Below are positions 30,840 to 43,500 of a DNA stretch of 64,000 nucleotides, in pieces. Within the stretch, counting starts at the first letter, position 1; every line of letters starts with the position of its first letter. The position numbers and the translations under genes are program-made. This DNA comes from Paulinella micropora. Its lineage: Eukaryota; Cercozoa; Imbricatea; Euglyphida; Paulinellidae. The stretch spans positions 130,001-194,000 of the forward strand of contig WBZZ01001733.1 of NCBI GenBank assembly GCA_019918135.1. Direction: 5' to 3'. Under the pieces are notes generated by a model. It was not told the DNA's origin. It ran no database searches and worked only from the letters and a program-made list of their open reading frames with translations.

Positions 30840-31930
30840 AGAGGGCGTATGATGCCAAATAGGCTATATAGGCTCGATACGGCAAACGACAGACGATTGA
30901 AGGTAGACGAGAGGTTTGACCCCAAGACAGATGTTAATGCTCAATCGGTTGCTAATTTTTCTTTGCGACCCAACTCAACGAAGAAGCCAATTAAGGCTAT
31001 GGATTTACACAGAATGCTGGGGCATGCTGGTGTAAAAGTAATGGAGCATTGGGCAGGGAAATATGGCAGGACTATCGTGGGTAAAGGCTGGCGAGAAAAA
31101 TTGCCAAGTGCATGCGTCGGATGCCAACATACAAAAATGACACGTTTACCCGTTTATAAAGATGATCCACGGATAGATTCAGATTTCGCAGTTGGTAAGA
31201 GTTTGAGTATGGACTTTAGGGGACCGTGGCCGATAAAGTCCATCAATGGCAACAGGTACAAACTAGTAAAAGGACGGACAGGGACAGTTCGGATTCAACA
31301 ACTTTTCACCAACAAGAGAGGAAGATATATACAAACCTTTTGTTATGAAGGTGGTGGCATTCTTCGTGGCACAAACTGGGCGATCTGTCAAACAGATAAG
31401 ACGCGATGGGGAGTTCGCAACCAACAAGATGCAAGAATTTTGGACTAATAATGGTATAATCCTCAAACCTACACCTCGCGACGAACCACGTTCTAACCCT
31501 ATAGCAGAAAGTGAACATCGAACAGCTGGTACAAGGTCGACAGCTATGAGAATAGATGCTCGGCTTCCACCCTCCTTCTGGCAGGAGATGGAACAGGCGG
31601 AATGGGTGATTAGGATGATAACACCCATGACCGCAGGCAAATACAAAGGAATCTCACCTTATGAGGTGACGTTAGGACGCAAGCCTCCTGTGGGTTTCTA
31701 CAGCCGATTGGATGCTTGGCATGGGTTCGTTTGTGGAGGAGCAGTAAAGGTATGTCGGTTGCTGTTCCAGGAGTATTGGTAGGTTATAATTTGTTCAGGA
31801 GGTTGTACAGGATCTATCTGGTGAATGAAAGACAGATTGTTGAACAAAGGAATGTGAGATTCAACCCACTAGTGAGGGGGTACACAGCTAGTGTTGGGGA
31901 GCATTGCATGGGATGAGAACAGTTATTTTG
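30840..31930 (+). pseudogene. pol: Copia-A integrase, first copy (fossil)
   Basis: Gag-pre-integrase MMPNRLYRLDTANDRRLKVD, zinc domain DLHRMLGHAGVKVMEHWAGK with ACVGC, core LSMDFRGPWPIKSINGNRYK, IRRDGEFATNKMQEF and NPIAESEHRTAGTRSTAMRI (Asp/Asp/Glu), then SFWQEMEQAEWVIRMITPMT and GISPYEVTLGRKPP. Copia order and motifs are clear. Broken. Confidence 0.85.
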
Positions 31931-32399
31931 ACGACGTACAGCAACAGATGTTGCAGCAGCCAAGTGACGATTTTGGCACAAATTCAGCGGAATTTCCGTC
32001 CGAAAATTCAGAGGCAACTGTTGGAAAAGACGAATCCTTTGACTCAACCATTGTCGTCACTGAGCACGACGCAGCTAATTATCGCGAGGACAGCATGTCT
32101 CGCAACCAGCGCAACCAGATACCTCGTCTCGAGGCAGTTCCAGAAGCAACCCCACTTCGAGTGTCGAGGAGAGGTGCCATAAGTAGAATCCCTGTTAGAA
32201 GGCCTGTAGACAGACAGATTCATTTCCCAGATGTCAAGGTACGTTACAGGAATGCACCCAAAGCTCCAAGGGACATTGAGGGGAATATTTCCAGCTCAAA
32301 TATTGTTAGTGGTACAAGAAACCGTGGACAGACACCAGCAAATGTTTCCACACACATGTGGACAAAGGGGGGAGTGATGGCGATGTTATGGCTGATGGT

Positions 32400-34112
32400 G
32401 ATGATGAGTTGAGGTATACCGATGTTTGTTTATTTACACGTGTTCTGCGAAAACCAGAAAACGTCTTGAGGCAGATTCCAGATGTTGTGCCAGCTAGGAC
32501 GAAGGAAGTTGAGGGATTGTATGTTGGTTGTCTGGAGTGGGCGACATGGAGTGATGCAGACAAGGATAGGATAAAGCCTATCAGGACGGGGTTTGTGGAT
32601 GCTATTAAGGTAGATGAGGCGTCAGGCACGTCCAAATACAAGTCCAGACTGGTGATATATGGAAACCAGATGGTTCCCTTCCAGCATTTCAACCCGTACG
32701 AGACATCTTCCCCCGTTGCGCAGCATATCTTTTTACTTACCCTTTGCTCACTAATGGTCGCTATGAATGCAATGATTAAGCATATAGACTTCAGTCAGGC
32801 TTACGCTCATGCCGACATGGGAGAGATTTGCTATGCGATTCCTCCTGATGACTTTAGGTCACAGGATCAGCCAAACAGAATTTGGAAAGTAAGGAAAGCT
32901 TTATATGGATCCCCTCAGGCCGGACGTAGATGGTACAGCCACCTATCTCGCTTCTTGCGTAAGATTGGTTATTTACAATCTACAGTCGACGCGTGTGTTT
33001 TCTATCTTAGGGACCCAGCGTCACAGTTTCCACCGAGCTTCGCCGATGACGTAAGGTCGATGCCATGGGTAGTTTTACTTCGAACTGACGACATGCTTGT
33101 TTTTTGCCAGAGGGGGGAGAATCATGGGCGGTTTGATACAACGATTGCAGCGTGATGGTTTTCGCTTCACGGACAAGGGGGACGTGGAAGTGTTTTGCGG
33201 AATGCAATTTAAGAAGTACGAGAACGGATTGCTGATTCATCAGAAGGCTTACATAGACGGTCTATTGCAGGATCGTGGGTTTGCAAATGCAAAGCCGACT
33301 AAGACACCACGCACGGATCAAGAGCCGCAGCCAGCTGATGAGGCTGCTACTTTACGACAATGGCCATTAAGGAAGTTGGCAGGTGAGCTCATTTGGCCCA
33401 TGTCACAAACACAACCACAGCTCGCTTATGCTGTCAACAGGTTGTGCGTTTATATGCATAAGGAGCCGGACGTTGCCTACGGGATGATTAGTCGCATTTA
33501 CCGATCGTTGAAGGATCAGCGGGAATATTCTTCCCGGCCAACGTGGACTGGAGGACGGTTGATCTGCAAACGTATGCCGACGCCGATTTGGGGAAGTGCA
33601 AATTCACGAGGCGATCGCGTTCTGGGGAGTTGCAGATGATAACCGGGCCGGTATTTTGGGCGTCGAAGAGACAGTCGACAGTGGCGCTTTCTACGCAGGA
33701 ATCGGAGACAATTGCTATGTCTTCTGCGGCAAGAAATACAGTCGCTATACAGAACTTTTGTGAGGAGATCAGGATACCGATCCCGAGGCCATCGACGGTT
33801 TATATAGATAATCAAGGTTCGATTACTACGACTAATGGCTTTGGAAGTCATCGTTCGAGACATTTGTCACTTAAATACCATTACATTGTTGAGTTAGAAC
33901 GTAGTGGCAGAATCACGAGTCGTAAAATTGGAACTGCGGACAATTTGGCTGAAGTGTTTACGAAAGCTTTGCCAGCACCGCAACATTTGAACTTGATTGA
34001 TCAGTTCACAGTCAGGTTTGCGGATTACATAAAACAGTTGTTTACGTTTACGACTATCGCGCGCAATGAATGTTTTCGTACTATACCATTAAAATGTGGT
34101 ATACGGATATGA
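32400..34112 (+). pseudogene. pol: Copia-A reverse transcriptase and RNase H, first copy (fossil)
   Basis: RT: GFVDAIKVDEASGTSKYKSR, NPYETSSPVAQHIFLLTLCS, MIKHIDFSQAYAHADMGEIC, WKVRKALYGSPQAGRRWYSH, TDDMLVFC (the YVDD-box site). RNase H: LQTYADADLGKCKFTRRSRS, VFWASKRQSTVALSTQESET, VYIDNQGSITTTNGFGSHRS, ITSRKIGTADNLAEVFTKAL. Clear Ty1/copia signatures. Broken. Confidence 0.85.
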
Positions 34113-34290
34113 TCGGGGGGGAGTAACAACAATTAATGGAGACTGTACCACCTATGTAAGAGGAGTGACTGCAAATGGATGAAAGCTAAGGCATTCTCTC
34201 TTCTATTTGATACTTATGGTAATGATGCTATTCTACGAGTGCTCTACATGAGACGTGATCGATTCCGCTCCATCAGGGCAGAGTTGACGA

Positions 34291-34302
34291 GTTCGGGGGG
34301 AG
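34291..34302 (+). other. Copia-A polypurine tract, first copy
   Basis: A GTTCGGGGGGAG stretch abuts the LTR start TGTAAGACC. The copy of the second unit is at 46771-46782. Confidence 0.75.
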
Positions 34303-34687
34303 TGTAAGACCAAAATATCCGGTATATTTGTTCTTATCTTTTTACCGTCCGGTGAACTCGCAATTGCCGCATTAATTCCAATTTAGCATATTACCATTTA
34401 TAGCTTAGAGGATAGATGCAGATATTTTGCCAATTGTTTCCTTTAATCACAGCAATATTGCCGATTTGCTGATAGCTTTACTTCCCCGCACCGATCTGAA
34501 CTGTAATCATGTGATCCCTAGAACAGTGACCATTGTACACTGTACGCCAGTCATACCATGGTCACTTTCACAGTTATATAGCCTATTTCTATACATTCTA
34601 GAATAGGAAATCATATGCTTATTACACATTGATCGATTACCACATTCAGTTTATTATCGAACGCATTAAGAACCTTACGGGTTATTA
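34303..34687 (+). repeat. Copia-A LTR, internal truncated copy at the duplication junction
   Basis: TGTAAGACCAAAATATCCGG to ACCTTACGGGTTATTA; the last about 45 bp of the LTR are replaced by Copia-B internal sequence. The changeover falls within TTATTA, present in both parents, which marks the tandem duplication breakpoint. Confidence 0.9.
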
Positions 34688-34764
34688 CGATTGTATTATG
34701 AACCGTGAGCCTCCGGAGGTACACTGGATACCGGAGTCTGCCACAAGAAGGGATCGGGGGGCTT

Positions 34765-35135
34765 CGTGAATTGTTATCGCTGGGGCTGATGTGCATGTGG
34801 CGTTGAATCACTGCAGCGTGTACGAGGCGTTCTACTGGAGTCGCTACCTTCTATTCGACATTCTTAAGGAGAAGTGTTACAGCGAGTTCACTAGGTGTGG
34901 GCCTTGCACTGCGGCACTGCGATCGGGGGGCCGGGCTGCGGCTATTTGTGATACCTGCCGCGATGTATGAGAACATGTCTTTCCTTGTGGAAGATGTGGG
35001 GTCATTCTGTACTGCTCTCCGGAGTGTTCGGAATTGGGGCGGGGCCAGCATCGTGCCTTCTGTACATATGTGGATGAGCATCCCGATATATATTGGATGT
35101 CTTTGTCCAATTCCCAGACAAAGGCTTGGGGCTGA
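34765..35135 (+). pseudogene. Copia-B MYND module, second copy (fossil)
   Basis: Same module as at 22440-22810; the finger lies at 34947-35063 with the CxxC pairs and the H-x3-C end visible. Broken relative to the first copy. Confidence 0.65.
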
Positions 35136-35619
35136 CGATCTACTCTCATGTGGGGGCCAACGTGTTGTGGTTGAACCTTCTTCGTTTTCGACGCGGGGAG
35201 GTTCCTGCTTTACCGGTTTCGGGGGTGGGTCCGGCCGACGCCGCTGACGGTGGAGAAGGTGGAGATCGCGGACCTGACAGCAGTCATGATTGTGAAGATG
35301 ACAGCAATAGGAGTGAGGACGACCTGGGCGATTCGGAGGGTGTTGGCGAGAGGCCGATGAGGACGGATTCAACTGCCTCGACGGTGGTGTTGGCACCTTT
35401 GGATCCGCCTGTGGGGAGGCCGTCTAGTGTTGGTGTGGTGCACGGGGAAGGACCTGGTGCGGCGGCTGGCAACGATCCTTCGTGGCGGCCGTTGTCTGCA
35501 TAACACGGTATTCCCATGGATGGAAATGGAAAATCATTTGGGGGAGTATGGGGTTGTGAGCATGGCAAGGTGGAGCCACCATGCCAACTCCTGGATGACA
35601 TCTTGGCTTTTCTGAATCG

Positions 35620-36900
35620 ACAGAAGCTTGTTAACTGCTTGCGGGCGCCGGCACCGGGGGTACGGGTCTCGGGCGTACCGGACCGTGGGCAATGGATTTC
35701 ATCGATGTTCAGGATTACCGGAGGGCAATTGTCCGCTATCATCGCTTGATGGTATGTGGTGCTCCGATTGGGTACGTTCCCAGCTGGGTACCTCCGCCTC
35801 CGGTTAGGGTTGACAACGGGCCGAAGGGGCATACCCTGCCGAGAGCTTTGCCGACGTTGGTGCCCCTGCGGGCACAGTTGTCATCGTTGGGAAGAGACGG
35901 GGGTGCAAGCGAGGTAAGACCTTCTTCAGCCAGCTCTTCCTCGATCTATTCTGCCGAAAACCCGTCCTCAGGTATGATCGGGGCTGATCCATCCTCAGGT
36001 ATGAGTGGATCTGGATATAGCAGGGAGGGAGGGAATGGGTTGGTTGGGGGGGATGCCAAGCTTGAACCTATCAACGTGGGGGGTAGCGTGATTTACCGTC
36101 TACCAGACGAGCCTGCGGAACGGGAACGAACGATGGATTGCATGGTTCGTGTCACGGGAGCGTCGGGGGAGTCCCTGCGACTAATGGCAGGTGTCGAGCT
36201 ATGGTACGGATAGCGACGAAGATGAGGGGACCAGAGCTTCGTCTGGGGGGCCTGCCAACGAACCGCCTGGGGGACCTGCACCTGCGAGGCGTGGGGAAGG
36301 CGGTGGGGGGCCTAGGAACAAGGGGAGTTTGTTAATGATGGATGCTGGTGGAGATGTGGGGACCTACGCGAAGCCGAGTCCCTGGGGCGTTGGTCATGTG
36401 CCTGAATGGTGCATGGACTGTGCGGCTAAACTATCATATTCCGGACGAGGCTGGCCTGGCGATGGGGGTGCGGAAGGGACCTGATGTCTCTGTTATGGGA
36501 CCTGGGGGAGTTCAAACCCTTTCCGCCAATGGTGTGGCGTTAATTCATGGCACGAATGGCGTTGGAGGTGATTCGTTTCTGAAGTTGGACCCGGCTTACG
36601 TGACCCCGACGGTTGAGGTGGGGATTGTGTCGACTGGGCAACTGCAACTACGGGGTTACTCTACGCACTGTCAAGAAGAGGGATTCTTTGTCTCGAGCAA
36701 GCAGTGTACCTGTATTGCAGACGAGGATAAGTTGTTGGTGGGTACTCTGTCGCCATCTACTCTCAGGTACGTCTTCACGCCTGGAGGGAGGACGGGTGAC
36801 ATGGGCGAGCACGGCAAGGAGTCAGGGCTCTGCGTTGTGGTCTACGAGACCTGCGACAAAGAGCAAGCTATGCAGAGTGTCTGGGGCGTTCTTGCATGAG
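35620..36900 (+). pseudogene. pol: Copia-B linker, protease and gag-pre-integrase region, second copy (fossil)
   Basis: Duplicate of 23300-24575, with the same open frame (36342-36899) containing PTVEVGIVSTGQLQLRGYST. Differences from the first copy are few. Confidence 0.45.
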
Positions 36901-38625
36901 GTGTTCGGGCATCGAAAGCAGCGGGCTATGCGTCGGTTGCTCCGGATTATGAAGGATAAGTGGGACGTGGTTGACCCAGCTATGTGTTCGGGCTCTGGCG
37001 GCGGGGGACGTTGTGTGGTGTGTTGCCTAACGCAAACTACGTTCAAGCCTACGTATCGGGGGAATCAACTTACGACGATGGGCAAGCCGGGGGAGGGGCT
37101 CAGTGGAGATTGCTCGGGCAAATTCCCTAGGCCGGTCTATGGGGGATATCAATACTTCCAATTGTTTGTCGACGACAAATCGCGTTGTAAGTTCCCTTTC
37201 CTTCAGAAGACGAAGGAGGCTGAGGTGGGCGTGGGAAACCTCAAGGCGGTGCTTGCTTTGTGTGCAACGCATGCTCATCCTACCCGGCAATTTCGATCTG
37301 ATAGCGAGTGGATTTTCAAGGTGTGCACTGGGCTACTGCGGGAAAAGGGGATTTTGCCTTTGCGTGGGAGATACGATTCGAACAAGAACGCTGTGGCGGA
37401 GACCTGGCTGAAGCAGGTGTTCAGGTTGGCACGTGCACTCATGGTGGCACGTTGTGCCCCTTGCCAGTTCTTTGGTTATGCTCTGCTTTATGCGACGTAC
37501 ATTCTTAATGCGTTTCCCAACAAGGAGAACGTGTCTAGCTACGAGGAGTTTTATCGTCGTGAGTTGCCCCACATTTCGGCTTGGCATGTCTTTGGGTGTC
37601 TGGCCTACAGGTATGTGGGGACAAGGAAGGACACTCCTTTGACGGCTGAGTTGTGTGTGTATTTGGGCCCGGCCGTGGATACATCGTCCTACATGCTCTG
37701 GTCGACGCTGAAGGGAAAGGTGGTGGAGGACAAGCATGTGGACTTCGCAGATCATCTTGCAGGGTGGCCAACGATCTACCAAAAAGGTTCACAGCAACGG
37801 CAACTGGTGACCTCATTTATTACGTCGGACTTGGAACGGTCCGGAGCGGTCCCGGAGTCGCCTACCTTTTTTGGAGAAGGGGCTTGGAATCTGCTTCGAG
37901 CTGTGGAGCAAGCTGGTGATGGAGACGCAGCTCCTTCGTACGACGATGCTCAGGGTGGGGGTTTTGATGTCTTGGATGCTGTTGGTGCTTCTGGTGCTGG
38001 GGACCAGCGGGGTGGTAATTTTTCCGTTGATCCGACAGTGGAGGTCTCGACACTGGGTCCGTTGGTCGATGAGTCGGGATTGGTGGGGCAGCAGCCTCGT
38101 CGTGTTGCTTTTGCCCCAGCTGCTGACCAAATTGTTTCTCAACCTCCTGGGCAGTTGGATGGGTTCTTCCTTCTTCCTTCTTCCTTCTTCCTTCTTCCTT
38201 CTTCCTTCTTCCTTCTTCCTTCTTCCTTCTTCCTTCTTCCTTCTTCCTTCTTCCTTCTTCCTTCTTCCTTCTTCCTTCTTCCTTCTTCCTTCTTCCACCT
38301 TCCTTCTTCCTTCTTCCTTCTTCCTTCTTCCTTCTTCCTTCTTTCTTCTTCCTTCTTGCATGTCAAGCTGCCTGTGGTTCCGGTGTCTTCGGATTCGTCT
38401 TGTTCGGATGGGGGGTGTCGGGATTCAAGGGAGTGCCTGTGGAATGGGATGGGGCAGCCGTTAGTCTGTCCAATGTTGTTGAAGGCAAGCGTTCTCGCCG
38501 TGCAACGGAGCCAGGGGATGCTAGGTAGGTGCCCTCTCAGGGGGATTCTCTTTCCCTGGTTAAGGCTGGCGATGCTTGTGCTTTCGGAATGGATGTGGTT
38601 GAGCGGCGGCCTATCTTGCTGGTGA
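36886..38625 (+). pseudogene. pol: Copia-B integrase and C-terminal region, second copy (fossil)
   Basis: Duplicate of the first copy; the frame 36613-38625 is open for 670 codons, 51 more than the first because the 7-bp array encodes a longer FFLLPSS repeat while staying in frame. The integrase zinc domain and the Asp/Asp/Glu core motifs are the same. Confidence 0.75.
38164..38357 (+). repeat. TTCTTCC 7-bp tandem array, long allele
   Basis: 194 bp, about 28 units, two of them imperfect (one reading CCACC, one with an extra T pattern). Twenty-one units longer than 25832-25878. Confidence 0.92.
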
Positions 38626-40115
38626 TTACGGTTCCGGTTCCTGTTAAGGAGGCCAACCAGTCGGAACGGTTTGTGGAGTTCAGATTGAAGGACATCCAGA
38701 AGCACTTCGATTTGGACGCGTTACGATTGATTCGTAAGGATGCTGTGCCGAAGGGAAGGAAGGTGGTTGGTGTCCGGTTTGCGGATTTCGACAAGTACGA
38801 GGATGGGGAGTGCATCGAGCAGAAGTCTCGTGTGGCGGCGAAGGGACGTCAGCAGCGTCCTGGTGTTGATTGTGGTCCTACATCAATGCCGACCCCGGAT
38901 GAGCACGCGTTGCGTTGTTTCTTTGCGATTTCAACTTTGCAGCGTCTGCGACTGCAGAATGGGGATGATGTGTCGGCCTTCCTCAAGGCAAGGCGTGATA
39001 AGCCGGTTTACAGCAGGCTTCCTGGTTTGTACAACCCACCGGGGTATGTCTATGAAGCATGGGCTGGAGTCAACGGGTTGAGGGATTCGGCCAACTTGTA
39101 TTGGTACGATTGTGTTGATCCCTTTTATGAGTCGATTGGGATGAAGCCCAACCCTTACGACCCCTGTGTGTTCGCGATGGTTGATAACAAAACAAAGTTG
39201 ACGGCTATGGCAACGACGCATGTGGACGATTATGTTTTGGCTCCGCCATCGGACGAGTTTTCGGATTGGTTCTGGGGGCGGCTGAGGGCGCGTCAGGGCA
39301 CCATTACTGTGAATAAAACTATTTGTGAAATCCTGGGGCGTGAGGTCACGCAATGGGAGGATGACGAAGGGCGTTTTCATACGTTGATCGCCTGCAGGGA
39401 GTACATTCGCAATTTGCGAAAGCAGTATCCGCGCGCAGATGGTAAGGAATGGACTCCGGCTGGTACGCAGTGGCTTGCTACTCGAGGGGAGTCAAAGCAG
39501 TCAGAGCTGAGCAAGTATGAGCCGCCGAAAGTCTGTGGAGACTTGGGTTGGGTGAGGGCAGTCTTGTGGGAGATTGTTGGGCCCTTGTCTCGCCTGGCCG
39601 AGTTTCAATCCAAGCGCGACCTGTTCGACTACTGTGCGGCAGAGTGGCTTCTGCGTTACATCCTCGGTCAGGAGGAGCAAGGGCTGCACTATGTTTCCGA
39701 TGGGAATAAGAGCGTCATCGCGTTTTGGGATGCTTCGTATGCCTCGGAGTGGGATTATCGGTCGAGGTCGGGGGGCCTGGCCACGCTGGCGGGTGGTGTC
39801 ATTGCATCGTATTCGGAGAGACAGCGTGTTCCTTCAACCTCGACCAATGAAGCCGAGTCAAGGTGTTTGTCAACGATCATTAATGTGAGTAAGTCTATTC
39901 ACAATTTCATCAAGGAGGTGCCTGTGCATGAATCGAACGTACTGCTGAAGGGTTTGGCAGAGGAGCCTCCTACGATCTATATTGATAACTCGGCAACAGT
40001 TTTGGGAGCTAACACTAATATCTTTTCGAGGTGTCAGCGACACTTGGAAGTTAAGTTGGCTCATATCAACCATGAGGTGAAGGAGGGAAACGTGAAAGTA
40101 TTTTCATATTCGTGA
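38529..40115 (+). CDS. pol: Copia-B reverse transcriptase and RNase H, second copy
   Basis: Open for 528 codons across RT and most of RNase H. RT: VEFRLKDIQKHFDLDALRLI, KSRVAAKGRQQRPGVDC, RKD and ARRDKPVYSRLPG, YVYEAWAGVNGLRDSANLYW, catalytic THVDDYVLA. RNase H: AFWDASYASEWDYRSRSGGL, STSTNEAESRC, IYIDNSATVLGANTNIFSR. Of the coding parts of Copia-B in this window this is the longest without interruption. Confidence 0.85.
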   Translation: MPSQGDSLSLVKAGDACAFGMDVVERRPILLVITVPVPVKEANQSERFVEFRLKDIQKHFDLDALRLIRKDAVPKGRKVVGVRFADFDKYEDGECIEQKSRVAAKGRQQRPGVDCGPTSMPTPDEHALRCFFAISTLQRLRLQNGDDVSAFLKARRDKPVYSRLPGLYNPPGYVYEAWAGVNGLRDSANLYWYDCVDPFYESIGMKPNPYDPCVFAMVDNKTKLTAMATTHVDDYVLAPPSDEFSDWFWGRLRARQGTITVNKTICEILGREVTQWEDDEGRFHTLIACREYIRNLRKQYPRADGKEWTPAGTQWLATRGESKQSELSKYEPPKVCGDLGWVRAVLWEIVGPLSRLAEFQSKRDLFDYCAAEWLLRYILGQEEQGLHYVSDGNKSVIAFWDASYASEWDYRSRSGGLATLAGGVIASYSERQRVPSTSTNEAESRCLSTIINVSKSIHNFIKEVPVHESNVLLKGLAEEPPTIYIDNSATVLGANTNIFSRCQRHLEVKLAHINHEVKEGNVKVFSYS

Positions 40116-40319
40116 TGCGGAGAATTCGGCTGACATCAACACGAAGCCGAAGAGTCTTGGTCCGTTCAAGGAGAAGCGTGATGCAATCCGTAACAGTACG
40201 TTTGTTAAGGGATTGAAGACGGTTGATACCCGTTTCTTCGGTATGAAACCAAAATAAGACTTTTGTACTTGAAGTTTTATTCGGACCTTAACTAGCTGTT
40301 AATATAGGACTTAAAGGAG

Positions 40320-40549
40320 CAGTGATACATTCCTGTATCGTATTAAGTAATTCCTAGTATTAATAGACAGTCCAGTCCGGTAATTAATATTATAGGCATT
40401 AAGGATTATGGATATAGGTAATATAGGATATGACTTGAAGTGTTTTATATTTGATTTTGATTATTAAAGAGTAATCAGTTCTCGTAATATTGGGAACATA
40501 GAAAGTGTCTGTCATTGTTAGGTGACCGGATATTATTAATATCTTACTG
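40320..40549 (+). repeat. Copia-B 3' LTR, second copy
   Basis: Matches 27840-28069 base for base as far as I can see, and is followed by the same TAAGA. Confidence 0.92.
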
Positions 40550-40554
40550 TAAGA

Positions 40555-43500
40555 ACTGCCGCATTCGTTGTCTTAGGCCCGACTGCGCTAACAAACCGAC
40601 GCACACCGGTGCGGAGTGCAAGGTGATGGACCCGGCACGATCGGGCAACAACAATGGGAAGCAGAAGTCGCGCGTGCCTGCAAAAGGCAAACGTATGAGT
40701 CCACCTAGGAATGATTCAACTAATAACAACCGCCCCCGCGACCCACGCAAACCTCGCGTCAATACACCGAAGCCGGCTGCCTACGTAGCGAAGCCAACCA
40801 TCGAACAGAAGTTCGACGAAATTAACGACACATGGGCTGGGCTGTCTGTTGAACAGATGATTCAGACCGATCCGCTACTTGGGCAGATCGCTGTCGAAGA
40901 GATCTACGAGCTGCCGCCTCACGAGATTGAGGTAGGGAATTTGAGTTCAAAAAACGAATATACTTTTATTGTGGACGGGGAACAGGTACCGGCAAACGAA
41001 GTCCCGGTACAAGAACCGCCAAACAAGAAACAGAACGTTGGCGAACAGCCTCAGCCCCAGAAGAGATGCGCACATATCGACATCAACGGTGTCTGCGCCT
41101 TTTACGATTGCCCCTTGGTGATGTCTGATGATGCAGATACGGGCGCACCGACCGACGCAAAGCCAACCAACGCGATGGCGACGGAGATGAGGGTACCTTC
41201 GCCAATGAATTGTGATAAATCTGATTTGTGGCTGGAGTTGGTGCCGGTGCTCGCAAGAGCGGTGACGGATTCCTGCAAGGAGCCCTTGTACGGAAACGTC
41301 ACCGAGGAGTATGTCAAGAGTGTGGTGGACAAGGATGTAAATAAACACATCAAGGTACCGTCCGACCACAATGTGACTGACACAAAAAAAACTTATTGTG
41401 AATAATTTAGACTACGGGTGGCACGGACATGTGGATCGAGGGACAGGCGCGGGGCCAGACGGAGGTCTGGAAGAAGCACTGGGTTGCGAACGCGACGGCG
41501 TAGTTGCCTTAGCCATCGACGACGATGAATCGAGGGTACCGTCTGATCAGGATGACGATGATCTCACCGTTGTTTTGCCTGTCAGGCCGACACCGAATTT
41601 TGTGAGTACGACGGCTGTTACGACTACAAGTTTGACACCATCAACGATAGGTGGGTCGGAGACATTGGGTGTCGTGAGGCAGGAAGAAAAGAGTGAGCAG
41701 AAAGAATAGAAACAAACGGAGGCAGAACGAGAGTCAGTGACAGCGTATGGGGTCATAAATTCCCATCTGGACTATGAGTCTTTTCGAATCTGCGACCAAC
41801 AGAGTTGCCGTGGGAGTCACTGACCAGAGAACAGAAAATCGACGAGAATGACTTTCGCACAAAATTGAATATGTGGGTTTTTACAAAAAATTGTACAGAC
41901 GGATTGGGGACCCGTGTGGGTTTCCAGTGCCACCACGACATTGGCCCGCTTCATGGCGTTTAGACCCCGATCAACTATATTGTCCCCAGAGAGGAGCCGT
42001 GGTATGCGAGCGAGAAGATAGTGGGGAGCATACCTACGTTGTCGTGGTTGGTACACTTTACCATATCGGAACCAGTGGTAGGAGAAGGAAAATTGGAAAT
42101 TAGAAGACCCGTGGGGGACGTTAGGGTTAGACCAGATACGCGTTTAGGAGTCACATGTGCATTAAATGCAATAACAGACGAGATGCTACTCACAACCGGA
42201 TCAAGTTCGCATCCTACACTAGTAGACGGGCCGTGGTATTGGTACATGGACGTACACTTTTGCTTCAACCACGCCACGATAATGGAGATTGAGTATTGGA
42301 GTGTTAGGCTGGGGTTCAACGTCTTCCCGAACATGGGCAGACTATGGTGGGCTTCTGTGAGTATTGCGTTGGCTATCAGCCACCAGGTATATATCCCTGT
42401 GACATGCCCCACTCACGCCCAATACCACCACGAACCTGTGAGTACTGCGACAAGATGGAGGATTTAATGCATCCCATGTTTAGGTGCAAGGGCTGCAACT
42501 GGGTCTTTTATTGTTGCAAGACGCACCAACGTGCGGATTGGAAGGCGCACAAGGATTTTTGCAAGTACGCTCAAAATGATGAGTTAACAGAATTGAGGAG
42601 CCTACACAATCAAGAATTTCTCGCGCCTTGTGGAATTGGATCGATAAGGTATGACCTCGCATTGTTTGCTTACCACAGGCTCGTACGTTACGGGATTGTG
42701 CACAGGGGTCAACCGAGCACGCAATACCAACTACCTTCCAGGTACAATTCTCAAACCCTCGCTAGCATATATCGCAAGTTGGAAGGGTTTACAACTTACC
42801 ATATAACGAGTAGGCCGACGATTTTGGAAGCGCCTCCGGCAACACGGCCATCAGACTACCAACCGTCAAGGGTACACACGAATTTCACTGCCACATTGTT
42901 TGACACGTCGGTTGGTTTGAACGAGGTACAAAGCAAGAGAGAACAACAGGCAATAGCACTGCGGGCATCACAAACGGACACGGTACCGACAATCATAGAC
43001 TCGGGTTGCAACAGAACTCTGATACATACGTGAATGCCTATGTGTAATGTGTATGAGGGCGCACCTATCAACCTGGCGGGGATTACGGAACACACTATGC
43101 GGGTATCTACGAGGGCGAGAGCTACTATACCTATAGTAGCAGGTCAAGACAAACAGGGTGTGTTAGAGGTTAATGACACGTTAGTCAGTGACAAAACACC
43201 ATATTCATTGCTATCCCCGGGAGTACTGGACAACGCATATGGTTTTGCGACTGCTAGAGAACAATCAGGCATTCGTACTGAGGCGTCCTGTTTCTATCAA
43301 CGAGAAAGACATAGTGTGTAGAGGGCGTATGATGCCAAATAGGCTATATAGGCTCGATACGGCAAACGACAGACGATTGAAGGTAGACGAGAGGTTTGAC
43401 CCCAAGACAGATGTTAATGCTCAATCGGTTGCTAATTTTTCTTTGCGACCCAACTCAACGAAGAAGCCAATTAAGGCTATGGATTTACACAGAATGCTGG

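Larger units (their letters stand above)
22357..34681 (+). repeat. Tandem duplication, unit 1
   Basis: 12,325 bp that recurs almost exactly at 34682-47159. It runs from TTATTA in the Copia-B MYND region through the Copia-B 3' half, its 3' LTR and the 3' part of Copia-A into the Copia-A 3' LTR. The coordinate offset between units is a constant 12,325-12,326 up to the TTCTTCC array and 12,479-12,480 after it. Confidence 0.93.
34682..40549 (+). mobile_element. Copia-B, second partial copy (from tandem duplication)
   Basis: Begins inside the MYND module and runs to the 3' LTR; it has no 5' LTR, primer site or gag of its own, because it arose by duplication and not by transposition. Breaks are largely shared with the first copy. 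Confidence 0.92.

Noticed and set aside
34303-34687. Internal Copia-A LTR read as a solo LTR or as the end of a separate Copia-A insertion
   Set aside because: No target duplication flanks it and its right side changes to Copia-B interior at a microhomology; the tandem duplication explains it fully.
37813-38705. Long minus-strand ORFs made of KKEEGRR repeats that look like a coiled-coil protein
   Set aside because: They are the reverse strand of the TTCTTCC array in Copia-B; a 7-bp repeat without stops is open in every frame.
34682-40549. Second Copia-B as an independent transposition
   Set aside because: It lacks a 5' LTR and gag and shares the same flank and target site as the first copy.
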